NCBI RefSeq assembly: GCF_003065425.1
Contig: NZ_CP026949.1
Span: 2,046,001-2,110,000, forward strand
Direction of reading: 5' to 3'
Origin: Mycetocola zhujimingii
Lineage (GTDB): Bacteria; Actinomycetota; Actinomycetes; Actinomycetales; Microbacteriaceae
Length of the DNA stretch: 64,000 bases
Position numbers and translations under genes: made by a program. This document shows positions 1 to 8,943 of this stretch, in pieces; position 1 is the stretch's first letter; each line of letters starts with the position of its first letter. Below the pieces are notes generated by a model. The model saw nothing but the letters and a program-made list of their open reading frames with translations, made no database searches and was not told the DNA's origin.

Positions 1-533
1 GCGGCCCGATGCTGCACCGCACGATCAGCCAGTTCCTCACCGACGTGTACTTCGGCGACCTCGATGTCCTCCTCCTCGACCTGCCGCCGGGAACGGGCGA
101 CGTCGCGATCTCGCTCGGCCAGCTGTTGCCGAACGCCGAGGTCCTCGTCGTCACCACCCCGCGGCCGGCAGCGGCCGACGTCGCCGAGCGCAGTGGAATC
201 GTGGCCAGGCAGACCGGTCAGAAGGTGATCGGGGTGATCGAGAACATGGCGGGGCTCGTGCAGCCGGACGGCAGCGTCCTCTCGCTCTTCGGCTCCGGCG
301 GCGGCGCTGAACTCGCCCGCCGGCTGAGCGCAACGCCCGACGCCCCCGAGGTCCCGCTGCTCGCGAGTGTTCCCCTGAGCGTCCCGCTCCGGTCGGGAGG
401 CGACACCGGGGTGCCCGTTGTCCTGTCGCACCCGGATGACCCGGCGAGCGTCGCCATCCGTTCGGTCGCCGACCAGTTGCTCGCCCGTGGACGCGGCCTC
501 GCCGGCCGTCGGCTCGGACTGGCCCCGGCCTGA
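1..533 (+). CDS. mrp: Mrp/NBP35-family P-loop ATPase, C-terminal part (5' end outside window)
   Basis: This is the C-terminal part of an Mrp (ApbC/NBP35) ATPase, a family that carries and transfers iron-sulfur clusters in the cytoplasm. The frame is open from the window edge (codons in phase with position 3). It holds the family hallmark DLPPGTGD followed by a VTTPRPAAADVAERSG segment and the VIGVIENMAG motif. The Walker A lysine region and any N-terminal DUF59 domain lie before the window. The C-terminus is complete at a TGA. A lipoprotein gene starts 12 nt downstream, so the two are probably cotranscribed. Near tatB, this recalls the mycobacterial htrA-tatB-mrp order (from memory). The family call is firm; which proteins it serves cannot be seen. 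Confidence 0.93.
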   Translation, partial: GPMLHRTISQFLTDVYFGDLDVLLLDLPPGTGDVAISLGQLLPNAEVLVVTTPRPAAADVAERSGIVARQTGQKVIGVIENMAGLVQPDGSVLSLFGSGGGAELARRLSATPDAPEVPLLASVPLSVPLRSGGDTGVPVVLSHPDDPASVAIRSVADQLLARGRGLAGRRLGLAPA

Positions 534-545
534 TCGGCGGATGCT

Positions 546-1376
546 GTGCGGCGGGGTATCCTTGCGGGACTCGCCGCTTCGCTCGTGCTTCTGGCGGGCT
601 GTTCAGCCCCGCCGGCGAACCCGGCTGACGACCTCAGCTTTGAGGTGATGCAGGGCCGAACCGATTATGCGAGCGGCACCCTCGTCCTCCGCGTCGTCAA
701 CGGCGGCACCGAGAGCATCACTGTCGACGACGCCGTCCTTACCTGGGAGGGGTTCGCCGAACCGGCGCACTGGTCGGGAACCACGATCACGGCGGGCCGC
801 ACGGTTGACCTCCGCACGGCGGCGCCAGGCGCGAAATGTACGACAGGAAAGGCAGACCCACCGGCCCCGTCGCTCGCTGTGGAATTCGGCACGGGCCCTG
901 CCGTCGTCACGACCCCCCTCGATCCTCTCGACACGCTCCAGCGGCTGCATCAGACCGGGTGCGTGTCCGCCGCCGTTGAGCGGGTCGCCACGGTCTCTGT
1001 CGACGGCCCTCTCGTTATCGACGGAACAGGACCGGATGCTGTCGCCAGGCTCACACTGCTGTTTACACCGACGCGCGGGGAGGGAACTGTGCAGTTCTCG
1101 TCGGTCGCCTCGACGCCGCTGCTCGCACCGGCGGACGGCTCTGAAGGCTGGCCGCTCTCACTGGCTCTCGCCGGAGCATCCGCCCCTCAGTCCGCGGTGC
1201 TGTCGATCCGGCCGGCACGCTGCGACCCACACGCCGTCGCCGAAGACAAAATCGGAACGGTGCTGGTCGTGACGGTCAGCGTCGACGGCGCCGATGGACG
1301 CTACAGCTTCCCGGTCGACGACGCGACCCGCGATGCCCTCTACGGTTTCGTGAGATCTGCGTGTGGCATGCCGTGA
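546..1376 (+). CDS. Predicted lipoprotein, unknown function
   Basis: A 276-residue secreted lipoprotein of unknown role. It opens with a short basic n-region (MRRG), a hydrophobic stretch and a lipobox LLAGC with the lipidated cysteine at residue 19, so the mature protein should be anchored on the outer face of the cytoplasmic membrane. The rest is rich in beta-prone segments and has four later cysteines. The start is GTG, 12 nt after the mrp stop; no strong Shine-Dalgarno is visible, which fits translational coupling. It converges with tatB. I recognise no family. Confidence 0.82.
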   Translation: MRRGILAGLAASLVLLAGCSAPPANPADDLSFEVMQGRTDYASGTLVLRVVNGGTESITVDDAVLTWEGFAEPAHWSGTTITAGRTVDLRTAAPGAKCTTGKADPPAPSLAVEFGTGPAVVTTPLDPLDTLQRLHQTGCVSAAVERVATVSVDGPLVIDGTGPDAVARLTLLFTPTRGEGTVQFSSVASTPLLAPADGSEGWPLSLALAGASAPQSAVLSIRPARCDPHAVAEDKIGTVLVVTVSVDGADGRYSFPVDDATRDALYGFVRSACGMP

Positions 1377-1393
1377 CCGGCCGATGCTTCGCG

Positions 1394-1825
1394 TCAGGTG
1401 GCTTCGAGGTCGAACGGTGGCGCCGCCACGGCGTTGCCCTCGAGGATCTGCCGCTGCCGATCTGACGCGCGGCTTGTTCGAGGCTTTTGCCACACAACAT
1501 CATCATCATCGGTGGGAACGGCAGCGGTCTTGTCGAAACTCGGCGGGGCGATGACCGGTTCGGGCGGAGAATCATCGAGCAGCGCCTCACGGATGATCCG
1601 GCGCGGGTCGTACTGACGCGGGTCGAGTTTCTTCCAGTCGACCTCGTCGAACTCGGGCCCCATCTCCTCGCGCATGCGTTCCTTGGCCCCCTGGGCCATG
1701 TCACGGAGCGATCGGATGAGCCTCGCAAGCTGTGCTGCGTACGTCGGCAGGCGCTCGGGTCCGAGCAGGAAGACAGCGATCACCCCGATGATGAGGAGCT
1801 TCTCGAAAGTGAGGCCGAAGAACAC
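1394..1825 (-). CDS. tatB: Sec-independent (Tat) translocase subunit TatB
   Basis: A 143-residue TatA/TatB-family protein that with TatC binds twin-arginine signal peptides at the membrane. One transmembrane helix lies at about residues 5-20 and ends in the conserved LGPERLP hinge. An amphipathic helix (TYAAQLARLIRSLRDMAQ) follows, then a long charged acidic tail ending near the C-terminus. Its length and tail favour TatB over TatA, and TatB is usual beside mrp in actinobacteria. The GTG start is preceded by exactly 6 nt and then TAGTCT (minus strand, 1837-1832), so the mRNA is probably leaderless. It is divergent from the O-methyltransferase gene. Confidence 0.9.
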   Translation of the reverse strand: MFFGLTFEKLLIIGVIAVFLLGPERLPTYAAQLARLIRSLRDMAQGAKERMREEMGPEFDEVDWKKLDPRQYDPRRIIREALLDDSPPEPVIAPPSFDKTAAVPTDDDDVVWQKPRTSRASDRQRQILEGNAVAAPPFDLEAT

Positions 1826-1907
1826 GAGTTCAGACTATCGCGCCGCGCCTGACAAAACGCACGACACGGCTCCGCTACTCTTGGGCGAACCACCACCGGG
1901 AGCTGAA

Positions 1908-2537
1908 GTGTCAGAACAAGATTCGAACTGGAAATACGCCGACTACATCGTCACCGAGTCCGATTCGATCCAGAAGGCCCGTGCACAGTCTCTTGAGCTC
2001 GGCATCGAACCGATCTCGCCGGCCATGGGAGCGCAGGCCGCTGTTATCGCCGCGACCACTGCTGCCGTCAACGTGGTCGAAATCGGCACCGGTTCCGGCG
2101 TCTCCGGGCTGTGGCTGCTGTCACCGTCGAAGCGGAGCGTCCTCACGACCATCGATTCAGAGGCCGAGCACCAGGGTTACGCACGGCAGACCTTTGCCGA
2201 CGCCAGGGTCGCACCCAACCGCGTTCGCCTGATCACCGGCAGGTCCCTCGACGTGCTCACGCGGATGAACGAGAACTCCTACGACATCGTCTTCGTTGAC
2301 GCCGACCCCACGCAGGTGATCGAGAACGTCGAGCACGGGCTTCGCCTTGCTCGGGCCGGCGGCACCGTCCTGGTCCCCCACGCCCTCTGGAAGGGCAGGG
2401 TCGCTGACCCGGCCCAGCGCGACGACGTCACCAGCGCGTTCCGCACCCTCGTGCAGGAGATCGCGTCGTCGAGCGCCGTTGTGAGTGCGCTCTCGCCCGT
2501 CGGCGACGGCCTGCTCCAGATCACCAAGCTCGCCTAG
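1908..2537 (+). CDS. SAM-dependent O-methyltransferase (family 3)
   Basis: A 209-residue class I methyltransferase of the O-methyltransferase family 3 (catechol/caffeoyl-CoA OMT-like, Rv1220c-type); the substrate cannot be told. The SAM-binding motif I is VVEIGTGSGVSGLWL (about residues 44-58), an acidic residue follows the next strand (TTIDSE), and the family motif DIVFVDADP lies near residue 125. The frame is open upstream to 1674, but the GTG at 1908 has a GGGAG Shine-Dalgarno 5 nt before it and gives the normal length. A TACTCT at 1875-1880 could be the -10 box. A strong hairpin terminator follows at 2605. Confidence 0.88.
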   Translation: MSEQDSNWKYADYIVTESDSIQKARAQSLELGIEPISPAMGAQAAVIAATTAAVNVVEIGTGSGVSGLWLLSPSKRSVLTTIDSEAEHQGYARQTFADARVAPNRVRLITGRSLDVLTRMNENSYDIVFVDADPTQVIENVEHGLRLARAGGTVLVPHALWKGRVADPAQRDDVTSAFRTLVQEIASSSAVVSALSPVGDGLLQITKLA

Positions 2538-2604
2538 GCATTCGCCAGAAACGGCGCTCTGGCCGGAGTGCTCCGCGTCCTGAGCGGGCATGCCCTTTAA
2601 CAGG

Positions 2605-2653
2605 ACAAGGCGCGGATGCTGGTGGTCAGCGACCACAGACATCCGCGCCTTGT
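2605..2653. terminator. Bidirectional hairpin terminator
   Basis: A perfect 14-bp inverted repeat (arms 2605-2618 and 2640-2653) encloses a second pairing, GTGGTC with GACCAC, in its loop, so the whole 49 nt can fold into one long stem. It lies between the 3' ends of the methyltransferase gene (+) and the DUF3117 gene (-) and can serve both. The T-run is weak, as is usual in high-GC bacteria. Confidence 0.8.
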
Positions 2654-2666
2654 TGTTAAAACCGGT

Positions 2667-2840
2667 CTAGCTGACTGCTACTACCCCAGCCAGCGCGTCG
2701 TGAAGTTCCCTGGCTTCGGCGTCGTTGACTGACACAACCAGGCGCCCACCGCCTTCGAGCGGAACCCGCACGATGATCAGCCGACCCTCCTTCACGGCCT
2801 CCATTGGTCCGTCGCCAGTCCTCGGCTTCATCGCTGCCAT
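2667..2840 (-). CDS. DUF3117 small conserved protein
   Basis: A 57-residue protein of the DUF3117 family, a nearly invariant small actinobacterial protein of unknown function (Rv1211-like, from memory). It opens MAAMKPRTGDGPMEA and contains GRLIIVRVPLEGGGRLVVSV. The frame is open further upstream to 2933, but ATG at 2840 fits the family N-terminus and has GGGGAG a few nt before it on the minus strand. No catalytic motif is visible. Confidence 0.9.
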   Translation of the reverse strand: MAAMKPRTGDGPMEAVKEGRLIIVRVPLEGGGRLVVSVNDAEARELHDALAGVVAVS

Positions 2841-2937
2841 TCGGCTCCCCTTTCGTTGCTTTGTCCTCCTATTATCCGCTACCCGCTGTGAACGAACGAA
2901 ATCGGCCCGCAGACTCACCCAAACTGGGGACACCCGA

Positions 2938-4143
2938 TCACGGTGGCGTCCAGTCGTAACCGTCGACGCGCCACGCGATGAGCACCCATCCGATCTGCCC
3001 AGCGATCGACGCGATTACAAGACACACCCGGTACACGCGCGACCGAGGAACGGCGAATGCGCCGGCGGCCGGGAACAGCGGAACGAGAAGCCTGAAAGTG
3101 CTCGACTGCGGGAAGAACACGGCGAAAAGGTAGATGAGGTAGCTCGCGAGCCACAACCGGAGGTCGACGCCGAGCTTGCGCGCGGGCGAAGAGAGGAGCC
3201 CGAGTACCGCTAACAGGGCGAGCACGGCGACACCCAGAATCCCCCACCACGGCGAGTCCGGAAGACCGAGTCCGTTGGCCGCCCACCAGTCGAGTCCCTG
3301 AAACCACGGCGCAAACGGAACCAGGTGGCCGTGGCCGATGTACGCGCTCCGCCAGGCGAGCTCGGTGTCAGTGTATGCGGTGATCGACCCGGTGACCGCC
3401 CACGCGATCGCAGGCCAGGCGAGGCCGAGAACTCCGCTCAGCACGGCGAGCGCGGCCGGCGGGACCAGGTCTCGGAGGCTCTCCCCCGGTGCGCGACGCC
3501 GGAACCAGCGCACCAGGACATGAAGAACGAGGAAGAGCGAGAACGCGAGCCCTGACGGGCGTGTGAAACACATCACGGCGATCACCCCCGCCGCTGGGAG
3601 ATAACGACGGGTGAGCACGAGGTAGAGCGCGGCAGCGAGCAGCAGCACGTGCAACGATTCCGCGTAGGCAACCTGAAGAATGGGCGACAGCGGCGCGACC
3701 GAGAACAGCACGACACTGAACAGGGCCGTCGACTCGTCGAGAACGAGTCGCATCAGCTTGTAGAAGACGAGCGTCGCACCAAGGGTCGCAAGCACAGACA
3801 CGACCACTGCGGCTGGCGCCCAGCCGAGTCCGGTGAGTCCCATGACGAGCCGCACGACCGCCGGATACACGGGCATGAACGCCCACGCGTTCTCCGCGAC
3901 GTGACCGTCGGCATCGACCGGCAACTCGGCCGGATAACCGGAGAGTGCCACGATGTGGTACCAACGGCCGTCCCAGAGCGAGGCGAAGTCGGCGTACGCG
4001 GGTGACGGGCCCGTCCAGGCGTTGGCCGGCTGGCGCTGTGCGAACCAGACGAGGATCGCCGTCGAGATCAGCCGCCCTGCGGCCGCGATGACGAGGACCC
4101 GGCCCCACCAGCGCAGCCGGCGCCAGAGGTCAGACGGCCGCAC
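2938..4143 (-). CDS. Multi-pass membrane protein, PIG-V/GT-C mannosyltransferase-like
   Basis: A 401-residue polytopic membrane protein with about ten hydrophobic segments. The motif LWDGRWYHIVALSGYP (residues 57-72) after the first helix resembles the catalytic loop of PIG-V-type GT-C glycosyltransferases, whose aspartate (here D58) is essential; this suggests transfer of mannose or another sugar from a polyprenyl phosphate donor to an envelope acceptor. The acceptor is unknown. The GTG start overlaps the 3' end of dapE by 14 nt, so the two are cotranscribed. The fold call is moderately sure; the donor and acceptor are inference. Confidence 0.75.
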   Translation of the reverse strand: MRPSDLWRRLRWWGRVLVIAAAGRLISTAILVWFAQRQPANAWTGPSPAYADFASLWDGRWYHIVALSGYPAELPVDADGHVAENAWAFMPVYPAVVRLVMGLTGLGWAPAAVVVSVLATLGATLVFYKLMRLVLDESTALFSVVLFSVAPLSPILQVAYAESLHVLLLAAALYLVLTRRYLPAAGVIAVMCFTRPSGLAFSLFLVLHVLVRWFRRRAPGESLRDLVPPAALAVLSGVLGLAWPAIAWAVTGSITAYTDTELAWRSAYIGHGHLVPFAPWFQGLDWWAANGLGLPDSPWWGILGVAVLALLAVLGLLSSPARKLGVDLRLWLASYLIYLFAVFFPQSSTFRLLVPLFPAAGAFAVPRSRVYRVCLVIASIAGQIGWVLIAWRVDGYDWTPP

Positions 4144-5233
4144 CGGTCAGCCACGTGCGCAGCCCGTTCTCGCACGCGATGATCTCGTCGAGTGCGACAC
4201 GTTCGTCATCGGCGTGCGCGGTGAGCGGGTCGCCAGGGCCATAGTTCACGGCGGGGATGCCGAGGGCGGAGAAGCGGGCAACGTCGGTCCAGCCGTATTT
4301 CGGAAGAGCGGTTCCGCCGACGGCCCTCGTGAACTCCTGCGCGAGCGGCGCATCGAGGCCCGGCCGCGCACCATCAGCGGCGTCGATGACCTCGACCTCG
4401 AACCCACCGAACAGGCGACGGAGGTAACTGACCGCTTCGGCCGCCGACTGGTTCGGGGCGAAACGGTAGTTGATGTGCACCCGGCACTCGTCGGGGATGA
4501 CGTTCCCGGCGATACCGCCCGAAATCCCGACGGCGTTGAGTCCCTCGCGGTAGACGAGGCCATCGACCTCGACGGATGCCGGCAAATACGCGGCGAGGAT
4601 GTTCAGTACCTGCGCGGCCCGGTGGATCGCGTTCTCCCCCACCCAGCTCCTCGCTGAGTGTGCTCGGCGTCCGCGCGTTACGACGTCGATACGCGCCGTG
4701 CCGTTGCATCCGCCCTCGATGTCGCTCCGCGTCGGCTCACCGAGGATGGCAAAGTCGCCCTCGAAAAGATCAGGGCGAGACGCCGCGAGGATGCCGAGGC
4801 CATTTTTATCGCTCTCGACCTCTTCGCCGTCGTACCACATCCAGGTCACGTCGATGGCGGGATCCGTCAGCTCGGCCGCGAGCTTCAGCTGGACGGCGAC
4901 ACCGCTCTTCATGTCCGCGGTGCCGCGACCCCACAGGTAGTCCCTGCCGTCGATCGTCTCGAACCGGGTCGGGAGGTTGGCGTTGACCGGCACCGTATCA
5001 ATGTGGCCAGCGATGATCGCGCGCTTCGACTTGCCCCCGGTCGTCCGCGCGACAATTGTGTTGCCCACCCTCGTGACCTCGAGGTGGTCGCAGTCGGCCA
5101 GCGCGCGCTCGATGGCATCCGCGAGCGGCGCTTCGTTGCCGGAAACCGACTCGATGTCGCAGATTGTTCGGGTGATATCGACGCTCGACGCGGAGAGATC
5201 GAGGGCAGGAGATGGCACTGGCGAGTCCGGCAT
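4130..5233 (-). CDS. dapE: Succinyl-diaminopimelate desuccinylase
   Basis: A 367-residue M20-family metallohydrolase that removes succinate from N-succinyl-LL-diaminopimelate in lysine and peptidoglycan precursor synthesis. The binuclear metal site is visible: H77 in AGHIDTVPV, D107 in GRGTADMKSG, the EE pair at 137-138, E166 in LGEPT, and a late histidine in TAHADDE. The length is that of the actinobacterial DapE. The ATG has exactly 6 nt (gatcgc) and then TAGACT before it, predicting a leaderless mRNA. It is divergent from dapD with only 63 nt between the two start codons, and dapC lies about 5 kb away, so three steps of the succinylase branch cluster here. Confidence 0.93.
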   Translation of the reverse strand: MPDSPVPSPALDLSASSVDITRTICDIESVSGNEAPLADAIERALADCDHLEVTRVGNTIVARTTGGKSKRAIIAGHIDTVPVNANLPTRFETIDGRDYLWGRGTADMKSGVAVQLKLAAELTDPAIDVTWMWYDGEEVESDKNGLGILAASRPDLFEGDFAILGEPTRSDIEGGCNGTARIDVVTRGRRAHSARSWVGENAIHRAAQVLNILAAYLPASVEVDGLVYREGLNAVGISGGIAGNVIPDECRVHINYRFAPNQSAAEAVSYLRRLFGGFEVEVIDAADGARPGLDAPLAQEFTRAVGGTALPKYGWTDVARFSALGIPAVNYGPGDPLTAHADDERVALDEIIACENGLRTWLTGAAV

Positions 5234-5296
5234 GCGATCAGTCTACGGTCGCGTCACACGGCGTCAGGAAACCCGGCGGTTCGCTAGCCTTGAGGC
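5234..5296. promoter_or_regulatory. Divergent dapE/dapD promoters, both apparently leaderless
   Basis: The 63-nt gap between the two start codons holds a -10 hexamer for each gene with the same geometry: TAGACT (5245-5240, minus) 6 nt before the dapE ATG and TAGCCT (5285-5290, plus) 6 nt before the dapD ATG. A transcript starting about 7 nt past each hexamer would begin at the start codon. No good -35 box is evident for either. Confidence 0.6.
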
Positions 5297-6262
5297 ATGA
5301 CGGACTCCGCACTCACCGCAACGCACGCCTGGGGCTACGGCCTCGCCACTGTGGCCGCCGACGGCACCGTTCTGGACACCTGGTATCCAGAACCTCAGCT
5401 CGGTCCGATCCCCGCCAACCGGGAACGCTGGATCGTCCCGGCGCAGATCGAGGCCCTGGCCGGCACCGACGAGCGCCGGCGCGTACGCATCGACATCGTG
5501 ACCGTCCAGATCGACCTCGAGGCTGCGCCACAGGACACCTCGGATGCTTACCTCCGGCTGCACCTGCTGTCCCACCTTCTGGTGGCACCGAACTCGATCA
5601 ACCTCGACGGAATCTTCGGCCACCTTCCGATCGTGGTCTGGACCAACGCTGGTCCGGTGAACCCCGAAGACTTCGACGAGATCCGGCCGGCGCTCTCCCG
5701 CGCGGGTATTTCGGCAACCGGCATCGACAAGTTCCCGCGCATGCTGGACTACGTCACCCCGCCCAAGGTGCGGATCGCGGATGCATCGCGGGTCCGCCTC
5801 GGAGCGCACCTCGCGCCGGGAACAACGGTCATGCACGAGGGCTTCGTCAACTTCAACGCCGGGACCCTTGGGGCATCGATGGTCGAGGGGCGGATCTCGC
5901 AGGGGGTCGTCGTTGGCAACGGTTCAGACATCGGCGGTGGCGCGTCGATCATGGGCACGCTGTCTGGCGGCGGGACACAGCGGGTATCGATCGGTGAGCG
6001 TGCTCTCCTCGGCGCCAACTCGGGAATCGGCATCTCCATCGGAGATGACTCGGTCGTCGAAGCCGGACTCTATGTCACGGCGGGAACGAAGGTCGCCGTT
6101 GTCGGAGACAAAAACACCGACGACGCACCGGTCGTTGTGAAGGCTGTCGAACTCTCCGGCATGCCAAACTTGCTCTTCAGACGCAACTCCCTCACGGGGG
6201 CCGTCGAGGTGTTGAACCGCACAGGAGCGGGAATCCAACTCAACGACGCGTTGCACGCCTGA
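5297..6262 (+). CDS. dapD: 2,3,4,5-tetrahydropyridine-2,6-dicarboxylate N-succinyltransferase
   Basis: A 321-residue DapD of the actinobacterial type, transferring succinyl from succinyl-CoA to tetrahydrodipicolinate in the diaminopimelate pathway. The C-terminal half carries the left-handed beta-helix hexapeptide repeats ([20 protein letters not shown] and onward, with [18 protein letters not shown]), which trimerise and bind CoA. The N-terminal domain ([14 protein letters not shown]) is typical of the high-GC Gram-positive subgroup. The ATG follows TAGCCT by 6 nt, so translation is probably leaderless. Confidence 0.93.
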   Translation: MTDSALTATHAWGYGLATVAADGTVLDTWYPEPQLGPIPANRERWIVPAQIEALAGTDERRRVRIDIVTVQIDLEAAPQDTSDAYLRLHLLSHLLVAPNSINLDGIFGHLPIVVWTNAGPVNPEDFDEIRPALSRAGISATGIDKFPRMLDYVTPPKVRIADASRVRLGAHLAPGTTVMHEGFVNFNAGTLGASMVEGRISQGVVVGNGSDIGGGASIMGTLSGGGTQRVSIGERALLGANSGIGISIGDDSVVEAGLYVTAGTKVAVVGDKNTDDAPVVVKAVELSGMPNLLFRRNSLTGAVEVLNRTGAGIQLNDALHA

Positions 6263-6302
6263 CACCGGGCGGCAGACCCCCGCAGTTTCACGAAGGAGTG
6301 AC

Positions 6303-8837
6303 GTGGTTCCCAGGACGCCAAGAAGCCGACGATCGCGCTTGTTTACAGTTCTCATGAGTGTCGTCGGCGGTCTCGTCGTCCTGGTCCTCGTCGCCGGCGG
6401 GCTCGTGGTCCTCACCGTGCAGCGCTCGTTCCCCCAGCTCGACGGCGAGCTTTCCGTCGAGGGACTTGACGCGAACGTCACCGTGTACCGCGACGACGCC
6501 GGGATCCCCGTCATCGAAGCGGAGAGTGCGACGGACCTGTTCGCAGCGCAGGGTTTCGTGCACGCGCAGGACAGGTTTTGGGAGATGGACTTCCGGCGGC
6601 ACGTCACGAGCGGTCGTCTTGCCGAACTGTTCGGTGAGGCACAGGTCGAAACCGACACCTTCGTCCGAACTCTCGGCTGGCGCGCTGTGGCCGAACAGGA
6701 GGTCGAACTGCTCGACCCGCTCACCCTCAGCTGGTATCAGGCCTACGCCGATGGAGTGAACGCCTACCTGGCCGAGCGTGAGGGTGCATCGCTCTCCCTG
6801 GAGTACGCCGTCCTTGGGCTGCAGAACCCGGGGTACGAGCCTGAGAAGTGGACGCCGGCCGACTCGGTTGCCTGGCTGAAAGCCATGGCGTGGGACCTCC
6901 GCTCCAATCTGGAGGATGAGATCGACAGGGCGATCCTCGCCACGAGCGTCTCACCTGAGCAGCTGTCCACTCTGTACCCCACTTACCCCTACGAGACGAA
7001 CCCGACGGTGCTCTCCGCGATGGCGACGCCGTTCGGCGAAGCTGCCGAGGATGCCCCCGCCGAGCAGCAGGCATCCGTCGACTCACTCCTCGCGCTCCGC
7101 GACGTCGTTGAGGGGATGCCGGCACTGCTTGGCAGGGCAGGCAGCGACATCGGATCGAACTCGTGGGTCGTCGCCGGAAGCCTGACCGAGTCAGGCAAAC
7201 CATTGCTCGCGAACGACCCGCACCTCGGCCCTTCGCTTCCTTCGGTCTGGTATCAGATGGGCCTGCGCTGCTCAGTGGTCTCGGCCGAGTGCCCGTTCGA
7301 CGTTGCCGGATTCAGCTTCTCAGGCATGCCGGGGATCATCATCGGCCACAACGCGAGGGTTGCGTGGGGATTCACGAACCTCGGCCCTGACACCGCCGAC
7401 CTCTATATCGAGAAGGTCGCGGAAGCGAACTATGAGCTCGACGGCGTCCTCCGCCCGCTCACCGTCCGCGAAGAGGTGGTGAAGGTCGCCGGAGGGGAAG
7501 ACGTTCCGATTACGATCCGCTCCACCGAACGCGGCCCGCTCGTGACGGGGGTCACGGGTGATTTTTCGAGCATCGCCGCTGACTATCCCGCGTCGAGCGG
7601 CCTGCCGGAGGAGTCATACGAGCTCTCCCTGCAGTGGACGGCGCTGACGCCCGGCCAGACTCCGCGGGCTATTTTCGCCGTGAACCAGGCGACCGACTGG
7701 GCGAGCTTCCGCGAGGGGGCGAGGCTGTTCGAAGTGCCGTCGCAGAACCTTGTGTACGCCGACGTCGATGGCAACATCGGATACCAGGCACCGGGACTGA
7801 TCCCGGTCCGCTCAGCGGGTGACGGCACTGTGCCGCAGCCAGGGTGGACGAGCGCATCGGGCTGGAAGAGCTACATTCCATTCGAGGCCCTGCCCAGCCA
7901 GTACAACCCCGAGTCCGGGTACATCGTCACCGCCAACAACGCGGTGGTGAACTCCACCTACCCGTACCTCATCACCAGGGACTGGGATGCCGGGTACCGG
8001 GCAGACCGCATCACCGACCGCATCCGCACGGACGTCGACGCTGGCACGAAGTTTACCGCGGCAACGATGAGCGAGATCCAGGCGGACAACCACAACGCGA
8101 TCGGCGAGGCGTTTGCCCCGTATCTCGCCGACCTGACCCCGTCGGGTAACGCCAAAAAGGGTGCGACGCTGCTCGCCGACTGGGACTTCGCCGATGACGC
8201 AGACAGCGCCGAGAGCGCCTACTTCAACATCTTCTGGCGCACACTGCTCAACGACAGCTTCTCCCCCAAACTGCCCGAGGCGATTCCGGCGTCCGGCGGC
8301 GGCCAGTGGTTCCAGATCGTGAGCGGACTCCTCGACGACCCGGCGTCGTCCTGGTGGGTGTCGGCGGACGACAACGTCACCGGGCGCGACGAGGCGATTA
8401 CTCACGCTCTCGGCGCCGCGTGGACCGAGGCCGAGGACCTGATGGGCGACAACCCGGAAGACTGGACCTGGGGTGAACTCCACACGCTGACAATCCGCAA
8501 CGCGAGCTTCGGCGAATCGGGCATCGCGCCGATCGAGTGGCTGTTCAACCGCGGGCCGTACGAGCTCGCCGGTGGCTCCTCAGTGGTGAACGCTGTCGGC
8601 TGGTACGCGCCAGACGGCTACACCGTCGACTGGGTGCCGTCCATGCGCCAGGTAGTCGACCTCGCCGATTTCGACGGATCAACGTGGATCAACCTTGGCG
8701 GGGCATCCGGGCACGCCTTCGCACCGACCTACGTCGACCAGACCGTGCTGTGGCAGGAGAACAAGACTCGGGCCTGGGCATACACCCCGGATGCCGTGGA
8801 CAGCGCGGCGACCGACGTTCTGACGCTCACCCCGTAG
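6303..8837 (+). CDS. Penicillin acylase family (peptidase S45) N-terminal nucleophile hydrolase
   Basis: An 844-residue S45-family Ntn-hydrolase, made as one chain and cut autocatalytically into two subunits. One transmembrane or signal-anchor helix lies at about residues 14-38, placing the enzyme outside the membrane. The alpha domain holds GIPVIEAESATDLFAAQGFVHAQDR. The cleavage/nucleophile site is G284-S285-N286-S287-W288, so the beta subunit begins at Ser285; LLANDPHLG and later oxyanion-asparagine regions follow. Substrates may be penicillins, acyl-homoserine lactones or peptides and cannot be told apart. The start is GTG, 40 nt after dapD, behind an AAGGAG; readthrough from dapD is possible. 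Confidence 0.88.
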   Translation: MVPRTPRSRRSRLFTVLMSVVGGLVVLVLVAGGLVVLTVQRSFPQLDGELSVEGLDANVTVYRDDAGIPVIEAESATDLFAAQGFVHAQDRFWEMDFRRHVTSGRLAELFGEAQVETDTFVRTLGWRAVAEQEVELLDPLTLSWYQAYADGVNAYLAEREGASLSLEYAVLGLQNPGYEPEKWTPADSVAWLKAMAWDLRSNLEDEIDRAILATSVSPEQLSTLYPTYPYETNPTVLSAMATPFGEAAEDAPAEQQASVDSLLALRDVVEGMPALLGRAGSDIGSNSWVVAGSLTESGKPLLANDPHLGPSLPSVWYQMGLRCSVVSAECPFDVAGFSFSGMPGIIIGHNARVAWGFTNLGPDTADLYIEKVAEANYELDGVLRPLTVREEVVKVAGGEDVPITIRSTERGPLVTGVTGDFSSIAADYPASSGLPEESYELSLQWTALTPGQTPRAIFAVNQATDWASFREGARLFEVPSQNLVYADVDGNIGYQAPGLIPVRSAGDGTVPQPGWTSASGWKSYIPFEALPSQYNPESGYIVTANNAVVNSTYPYLITRDWDAGYRADRITDRIRTDVDAGTKFTAATMSEIQADNHNAIGEAFAPYLADLTPSGNAKKGATLLADWDFADDADSAESAYFNIFWRTLLNDSFSPKLPEAIPASGGGQWFQIVSGLLDDPASSWWVSADDNVTGRDEAITHALGAAWTEAEDLMGDNPEDWTWGELHTLTIRNASFGESGIAPIEWLFNRGPYELAGGSSVVNAVGWYAPDGYTVDWVPSMRQVVDLADFDGSTWINLGGASGHAFAPTYVDQTVLWQENKTRAWAYTPDAVDSAATDVLTLTP

Positions 8838-8858
8838 ACCGAGCGTCTGCCGGCACGG

Positions 8859-8893
8859 AAAAGCCCCACCGACTCAGTGTCGGTGGGGCTTTT
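8859..8893. terminator. Bidirectional Rho-independent terminator
   Basis: A perfect 15-bp inverted repeat (8859-8873 with 8879-8893) has A4 at one end and T4 at the other, and a GC-rich core. It sits between the convergent penicillin-acylase gene and gltA and can end both transcripts. Confidence 0.9.
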
Positions 8894-8943
8894 CTGTGCC
8901 AGCGGGTCTGTGCCAGCGGGGCTGTGCCTGCAGGTGGCCTCGG

